64,000 bases of DNA from Euryodendron excelsum (taxonomy: Eukaryota; Streptophyta; Magnoliopsida; Ericales; Pentaphylacaceae): assembly GCA_033060915.1 (NCBI GenBank), contig CM065378.1, forward strand, positions 50,712,501 through 50,776,500. Reading direction: 5' to 3'. The translations under genes were made by a program, and so were the position numbers. Positions 58,720 through 64,000 of the stretch are shown piece after piece (positions within the stretch are counted from its first letter, which is position 1; each line of letters starts with the position of its first letter). The notes under the pieces are model-generated. The model was given only the letters and a program-made list of their open reading frames with translations, searched no databases and was not told the DNA's origin.

Positions 58720-58762
58720 CTTTTTTTTTTTTTTTTTTGTGCGTGGGGGTGGGTGGGGGGGA
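58720..58762 (+). repeat. T-run and G-runs in a 225-bp intron
   Basis: A run of about 20 T is followed by GTGCG and then GGGGGTGGGTGGGGGGG. On the minus (sense) strand of the host gene this is a C-rich then A-rich stretch. The G-runs can form a quadruplex on the template strand. Confidence 0.7.
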
Positions 58763-58832
58763 TTGTTAAACACAAACAACAACAAATTAAGGGAACAAAT
58801 GAACGATTTTGTTCTTGCAGAATGAATCCAAC

Positions 58833-59115
58833 CTGGTAAGCCATAAGTACTCACTCCTGCAGCCAATTCTTTTGATGCATCTACTAATTTTGTAGCTGGT
58901 AATAAATTTAAGTCGTGCACTTTGTCTTCCCTACCCAATTCTGTTCTATCGACCAGCAAGGATTTGTGGATACTTATAGGTTCCAGTGCAAATGAAGACA
59001 AATCAATCTTTGTAGATGGGGGTGTCTTTAGCATGTCTTCCATTGCCTTCGTACGCACTCTTCGTATTTCCTCTTGGATATTCCATGATCCACTGGCAAG
59101 AGAATACGTTTTCTG
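58833..59115 (-). CDS. KAKU4-like gene, exon n+1
   Basis: 283 bp (280 if the second of two adjacent acceptors is used). The upstream side reads TGCAGCAG, so splicing can add or omit one Gln codon. The exon encodes GSWNIQEEIRRVRTKAMEDM, a conserved basic block, followed by a Ser/Leu-rich stretch (TKIDLSSFALEPISIHKSLL) and a second Ala/Leu-rich stretch near its end. It ends in phase 1 at CCAG|GTTGG, and the split codon with the next exon gives Ala. Confidence 0.8.
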
Positions 59116-60888
59116 CTGCATCCAAATCATATTTACATAAACCATAAAAGGTCAAGGTCAGCAGGAACAGGGAAGATAAAACATCCATGTATTCTCTCCC
59201 GTTTGTCTTCTCTAAACAAAGAAATTGGAAGGGTTTCAATCTCAAGCAACAAATAAGTCGTCAAGAACATATGAAAATCCATGTTTCCCAAAAAGCAAAC
59301 AAGCTTTTTTGAAAATCCATGTTTCCCAAGGGCAAGACAATTAGTAATTTAAGAGAACAAATGACAAGAAAAAACTACACCCTTGGATTCCTAAATGCCC
59401 CAGGCACGATTAATTAGATTGAGAGGCGATGTGTAGCCTAACACTGAAGCTGGCTTTAAGATTATGTTCCCCGGAAAAATGCCTTCTAGGAAATGATGAT
59501 AAAGATTCCCAAAGAAACAAACCTTTTATATTTTGTGAACTTGGTGGTCAAAAGTAGCCTCAAACAAAACGTACAGTTGAACTTCAAATTTGGCCTTTCA
59601 AGTGCCTTATCATTGATCTTAGAAAATTGATTACCAAGGATAGTAACAATTCTTGCATTACACCAAATACGACGTTGAAGATGGTTCTACCATCCATCTT
59701 TGTGAGCACTGGCAGCGGGTGACCATCTTTTTCTAAATTTCTTTCCTCCTTTTGGTAAATAGTAATGTGTTGCTCCAAGCAAGGATCAAAATTTTGTTTC
59801 CATGAGTTAATATGTTTAGCTTGGGAGCGAAATAATTCCAAATCATTTTAGAAACATAAAGGAAATGACCAAAAAATTGAGAAACAAAATGTTTGGAAAC
59901 AGAAACTAAACTCAATATAAGTGTTAATAAAAGCTTAATAATTAAATGATTACGCATGTTTGAGGTCCAAATCTATTTACAAATAGGGGACAAATGTATA
60001 ACTTGGAAGTAGATTCAATGCATTAATGTCAAACAAATCAATTTTAGCACAAGTGTATATGATTTCTAAATTTCGTTTCGATGCAAACTGGGAAGTAGAT
60101 TCACTTACAGACAAGGATCAAATTTTCATTTTGATGTGCTATCTAGATTAATAGCGACAAAAACGTTTCAGAAATGTTTCAGAAAAAATATTTCAGAAGT
60201 GACAAATATTAATGTAGTAAAATATAACTTTTTGCATTTTTCTCAATATAAATTGTACAACATTTATGAAAAGTTCTAGATTCATGTCCATGCAACTTAT
60301 TGTTTCAGTATGTTATGCTATATTTTACTGCAATTCTCTATGTTCCAGGGTGTTGCAATGAAAACACTACAATTTCATTATTTCTACCAGTGTTTCTGTT
60401 CAGTCTCTTAGAAAACGGAAACGTTTTGACTATTTCGATGGAAACAAAGCCATAAAAATTTTAAATTTCAAAGTTGGATGCCAAACATTCATCCTAAGTG
60501 ATGCAACTCCAGTCATAATTTTCAATCAGATATGTTGCAACAGATCCAACAAACAAAACTTTGTTTTATTTTATAGTTCTCCCTTATTATGTTTGATTTT
60601 AAATTTGGATTGGCTAAATCAAGTTACTTAAACTTTGGTAGTTCCCTGTCCTTATTTAGCCTCAATGTTTTATGCCGCCAAAATAAATATCCAACAAACA
60701 TCCTATCCCAGCTCCCTTGCTTATCTATTTTCCATTACTCCAGAAACTACACGATCTGCTCCCATGACCAGAACTAGCATATTGGCTCCCAAGAAAGAAC
60801 AGCTATCAATTGGCCACTGTTTTTCCATCTATCCCTGCACTAAATTGATACTACTTGATTGGTTCATAAACTTGTGTTGGGCTTTGAT
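59116..60888. other. Intronic stretch without recognised gene
   Basis: Part of the 2.35-kb intron of the KAKU4-like gene. Several short frames, none with a motif. Confidence 0.5.
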
Positions 60889-61200
60889 TAGGGCTGTAAA
60901 ACAAATCAAGTTACCCGAACTTGGCTCGTGTTCAGCTCATTAAAAACTCATTCGAGATCGATTCGTTATGCAAACAAACCAAGTTTGAACACATTTTAGA
61001 ACTCGTTAAGTTTTCGAGCTCGGCTCCATAAACCTATATACACTTAAAAATTCAAACTACTAGAGTTCAGGTCGTTGTCGACTTGATTAAAGATCATTTG
61101 AGGTTAGCTCAAAAGGTAAACAAACCAAGCTTCAACACATTTTTAAGCGCATTAAGCTTATCAAACCACCTTTGTTCGGCTCAGCTCATTTACAGTCCTA
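60889..61200. mobile_element. hAT-type MITE with 8-bp target duplication
   Basis: TAGGGCTGTAAA at the left end is inverted at the right end as TTTACAGTCCTA. The flanks are GCTTTGAT (60,881-60,888) and GCTTTAAT (61,201-61,208), an 8-bp duplication with one change. The interior carries GAGCTCGGCTC-like phrases usual for plant hAT MITEs. 312 bp, non-coding. Confidence 0.85.
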
Positions 61201-61468
61201 GCTTTAATCCTATTATTAACTGAGCTCCACTTGATGGATATCATGGTTTAGTTTCTATTACGTCACCTTGGAAGAATTGGTTCTCTAATAAAACCAAGAT
61301 GGAGTTTTTCCACAAGGCACGTTTCACTAGACTTCATAGTAAAGCATCTCAGACATTCCACCATTCCATGCAAAAAGAATATAGCACTTATTCAGATTAA
61401 AAAAAATAGAAAAGAGGAAAAGAAAGGCAATAACCACCAAAATAAGATATTGAATTAATTAACAGCAC

Positions 61469-61651
61469 CTTTGATGAGGAGAAAGAATTGCCAGCAACTG
61501 AATATGGTGTTTCTTCCTTCAAAAGCTCTCTTCCCATTGGTGATGGGGTTCTTGATTCAACATAATTTGTAGAAGGAGATGCCCAAGGAGGACGGGCCAG
61601 CATGTAAGATTTGGCCATATCCACTGGCGAGCCCAATTCACCTTTAGTAAA
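61469..61651 (-). CDS. KAKU4-like gene, exon n (first visible)
   Basis: 183 bp, 61 codons, phase 0 at both ends. The acceptor is TTTCTCAATGCAG before 61,651; the donor AAAG|GTGCTG follows 61,469. It encodes a segment beginning FTKGELGSPVDMAK and containing ARPPWASPS and RTPSPMGRELLKEETPYS. This Pro/Ser-rich motif is the one that places the gene among NUP1/KAKU4-type proteins. The upstream intron runs past 62,886 into a SIRE-like LTR and out of the window. Confidence 0.75.
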
Positions 61652-62886
61652 CTGCATTGAGAAATATTTTGTATTGTAATATAAGCAAATTGGCATTACA
61701 TTCACACAACGCAAACTCTGAAATTTCAAGCGTAGTGGTCTACAGCAAAAATACAATATGTTTATGCAAACAATCTAAAATAAATAATTAAGAAAACAAT
61801 GATGATGCAAAAATTGTGCACGACTCATTTTCCTTCACCGCAACAAAACACCAATTTGTATCTTAAAGGGGGGAAAAAGGACAAAAAACAAAAGGAAAAC
61901 AATAAACTAGTATAATACTTTTTATGGTTATCGTATCTGCCATTTTATCATAACATAGCCTCTAAGTAGACACAAGCATTTATGAAAAACTATTCATCAA
62001 TTACAAATCAAACAATAATAATCATCAGTTGTACCCAAATATCTTATTTTGACACAAGCATTTTCTAACAAGCAGTTTTCAAATGTATTGATAAAATGGT
62101 GCATACAACAGGAAACCAAAGAAAGATATTAAAAAAAAAAACAAAAATCTGGAAAGCAAGTCCAATTTAAGGCTGGCTGGAGCTTGAAAATTTATAAGAA
62201 GTTTTAGAGTTTTTAATATGTTTGATGTCAAAGTCATAGCTTGGTTGGACAAAGCATATCCACTTTAGAAGCCTTAAAGCAAATCCTATAGGCCTCATAC
62301 CATGGAAGAAGACATTTTGGTCCAAAGTAAAGTGTCCACGACAATATTTGAGAAGTTATTTAGTTTATGGGAAGTTTGATTAATGTTGATTGTTTTTATT
62401 GATATTGTCTCGTGTTTTAAGGGTGAAGTGTCCACGGACTCTTAATTTTAGTTTATTTGAAGTCAATTTACAGCTAGTTGTTTTTATTGATATTTTTTGT
62501 GTGCTTCAACCAGGAAACCAAAATAGAGTCCTTCCAAATTCCACTAATTTTGATTTTTAAAAGAATAGAAACGTAGTTTTGATAAACAAATAGGTTGCGA
62601 AATTTTTAGATGGAAGCTATGATTAATGGGTTTAAGTCACAACAAGAACAAGAGCCACAGGAATTGAATTGTGGCCAAAAAACACAGGTCTCTGTGGAAA
62701 TAGTGAGAGAGGGTAAGGACCTTTGTTTATGCAGTGTGTGGATCTTTGTCTCATATACATGTGTATACATTAACTAAGAAGCATGAACACTTCTAAAATG
62801 GCATCACGTCCATGTCGAACACTCCCAACACGTCAAACATGCATCCAAAAGTGTCTTTTTATTTTTTTATTTTTTTTAAATGTTTA

Positions 62887-64000
62887 TGTTAGCCCCATGG
62901 TTATTCAAATGTTTTTAATATATAATTTTGATGATAACATACTTTGATATTTGATTGACAAATGTTTCTAACATTATGATGATTATTATGATATGTTTAA
63001 TCTTAGTTTCAGTAGTGTTGTGATATAGATCTACAGGTAAGATCATAAGATCATACAACCCACATGGAAAATCTAGCAAACAATCAGAATCTTGATTCCG
63101 AAATTTCAATGAGAGTTTATTTCGAGAAAGCTTCTAGAAGACATTCAAATTCGAATTCCCTGGGAAATCAAGTATAGAATTTATATTGCAATATATATTG
63201 AGATTGTGTAGAATCAATGTTTTTAGGGAAACATTGATTCCATGAAAAAATCAAAGAACATGATTTCCTTCCACATACACTCAATGATACTACATCAAGG
63301 AGATACCAGCATTAGTCTTCAAAGATTGATAATATACGCTACTCTTGGATATGAAGATTTATTGGTAAGGAATCTACACAAGAATGGAAGATTGAGTCAA
63401 TTATTCAATTAGCCAACAAGATTCAAGGGAGCCCACAACTAGAAATATTCTGAAGATATTCTACAAAGCCTTGAGTCATTAAATGAAGTTTCCGGCGAGA
63501 TTGATTGAAGATTGATTGAAGCTTAATTGACAGTTGATATCTATCAAGTCTTCTTCAAAGAGCAACAATATTTAGACAAGGAAATATATTCAAATCTTAA
63601 ATATACATAGTAGCATGATTTCAGCAATCATAAAGGGAGATCCAAGCTATTTGGGGCAAGAGAATATTTTAGAAGATCTCCACCAACAGCTCTCTAACGG
63701 CTAGTTGATTGAAGACATCTTTGAGGCCCTATACAAAGCCTACTGCTGCAAATAAGAAAAACTACTACAACTAAGCACCAAAAGTGAAACTCTGTCAAAT
63801 CAGTTTTGAGCTTACAAGTTCTTATTCTTGTAACCTTTGTTCTTCATTGACATATTTATTCCTTGAGAGAATCCTTTGTAAAGCAAGAGTGTTTGCACTC
63901 TTATTCTTTCTTGTAAAGAGAGACTTCTAGCTACGAGAGTAGCTAAGATTGGGTGGAACTAGTGTAGAAGTCTAGTTGGTTAGGTGTGACTAGAACTAGG
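62887..64000 (+). mobile_element. SIRE-like Copia LTR, left part, running out of the window
   Basis: ATTTTGATGATAACATACTTTG near 62,925 resembles the start of the solo LTR at 13,114 on its minus strand. The end of the window (about 63,800-64,000) reads like the R region of such LTRs, with CTTGTAA phrases and GTTGGTTAGGTGTGAC. The left border is approximate. If the host gene continues upstream, this LTR lies in its intron. Confidence 0.45.

Larger units (their letters stand above)
35151..61651 (-). other. KAKU4/NUP1-like nuclear-envelope protein gene, six 3'-proximal exons
   Basis: Six exons with consensus GT-AG introns and matching phases can be followed on the minus strand: 61,469-61,651, 58,833-59,115, 58,522-58,607, 56,522-56,612, 35,579-35,675 and 35,151-35,490 (stop TAG at 35,151-35,153). 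Together they encode about 358 residues of C-terminal protein; earlier exons lie beyond 64,000. The phrases SPVDMAKSYMLARPPWASPS and GSWNIQEEIRRVRTKAMEDM fit plant NUP1/KAKU4-type proteins of the inner nuclear envelope and pore. No FG repeats are seen and the end is basic (QQGRKLTRNNRKSRGKG), which favours KAKU4. KAKU4 is known to bind plant lamin-like CRWN proteins and to affect nuclear shape. The exon model is by eye; transcript data would settle it. Confidence 0.65.

Overview
This window reads as AT-rich nuclear DNA of a eudicot plant. There are no operons, ribosome binding sites or bacterial genes. Nearly everything consists of plant-type LTR retrotransposons, small DNA transposons and one intron-containing host gene on the minus strand. 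The plant lineage evidence is the set of element families (Ogre/Tat-like, Athila-like, SIRE-like, CACTA, hAT and Mutator-type MITEs, L1 LINE tails) and a nucleoporin/KAKU4-like gene. The species cannot be named from what is visible.

Layout. 1-18,041: a giant Ogre/Tat-like LTR element entered inside its 5' LTR. It has LTRs of about 4.7 kb, a tRNA-Arg-type primer site, about 9.5 kb of internal DNA with tandem repeats but no recognisable gag-pol, and a minus-strand SIRE-like solo LTR inserted at 10,986-13,114. 18,042-23,767: a decayed non-autonomous Athila-type element carrying a broken plant transposon ORF1-like protein gene. 23,768-about 25,560: a minus-strand Tat/Retand-type 5' end (LTR, primer site, decayed gag). 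25,563-35,150: gene-poor DNA with several MITEs, a degenerate CACTA-like element (28,184-32,321) and, nested in it, an inverted MITE dimer with a perfect 9-bp target duplication.

35,151-61,651 (minus): six 3'-proximal exons of a KAKU4/NUP1-like nuclear-envelope protein gene. All splice phases agree. Its fifth visible intron is about 20.8 kb. It is inflated by a LINE tail, a deletion remnant of a tRNA-Met-primed LTR element (40,272-43,670) and an Athila-like element (43,671-55,423) whose protease, RT, RNase H and integrase active sites have all been hit by substitutions. Smaller introns hold an L1 LINE tail and a hAT MITE. 62,887-64,000: the start of a SIRE-like LTR, probably in the next intron upstream.

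Most notable: the last coding exon of the host gene encodes a perfect match to the 2A ribosome-skipping consensus (D-I-E-Q-N-P-G-P), about 100 residues before the stop. Second, clusters of a CpG-containing 10-bp palindrome (CGTTCGAACG and its CpG-decay variants) recur in three different retroelement contexts. No CRISPR array, rRNA or tRNA gene was seen.
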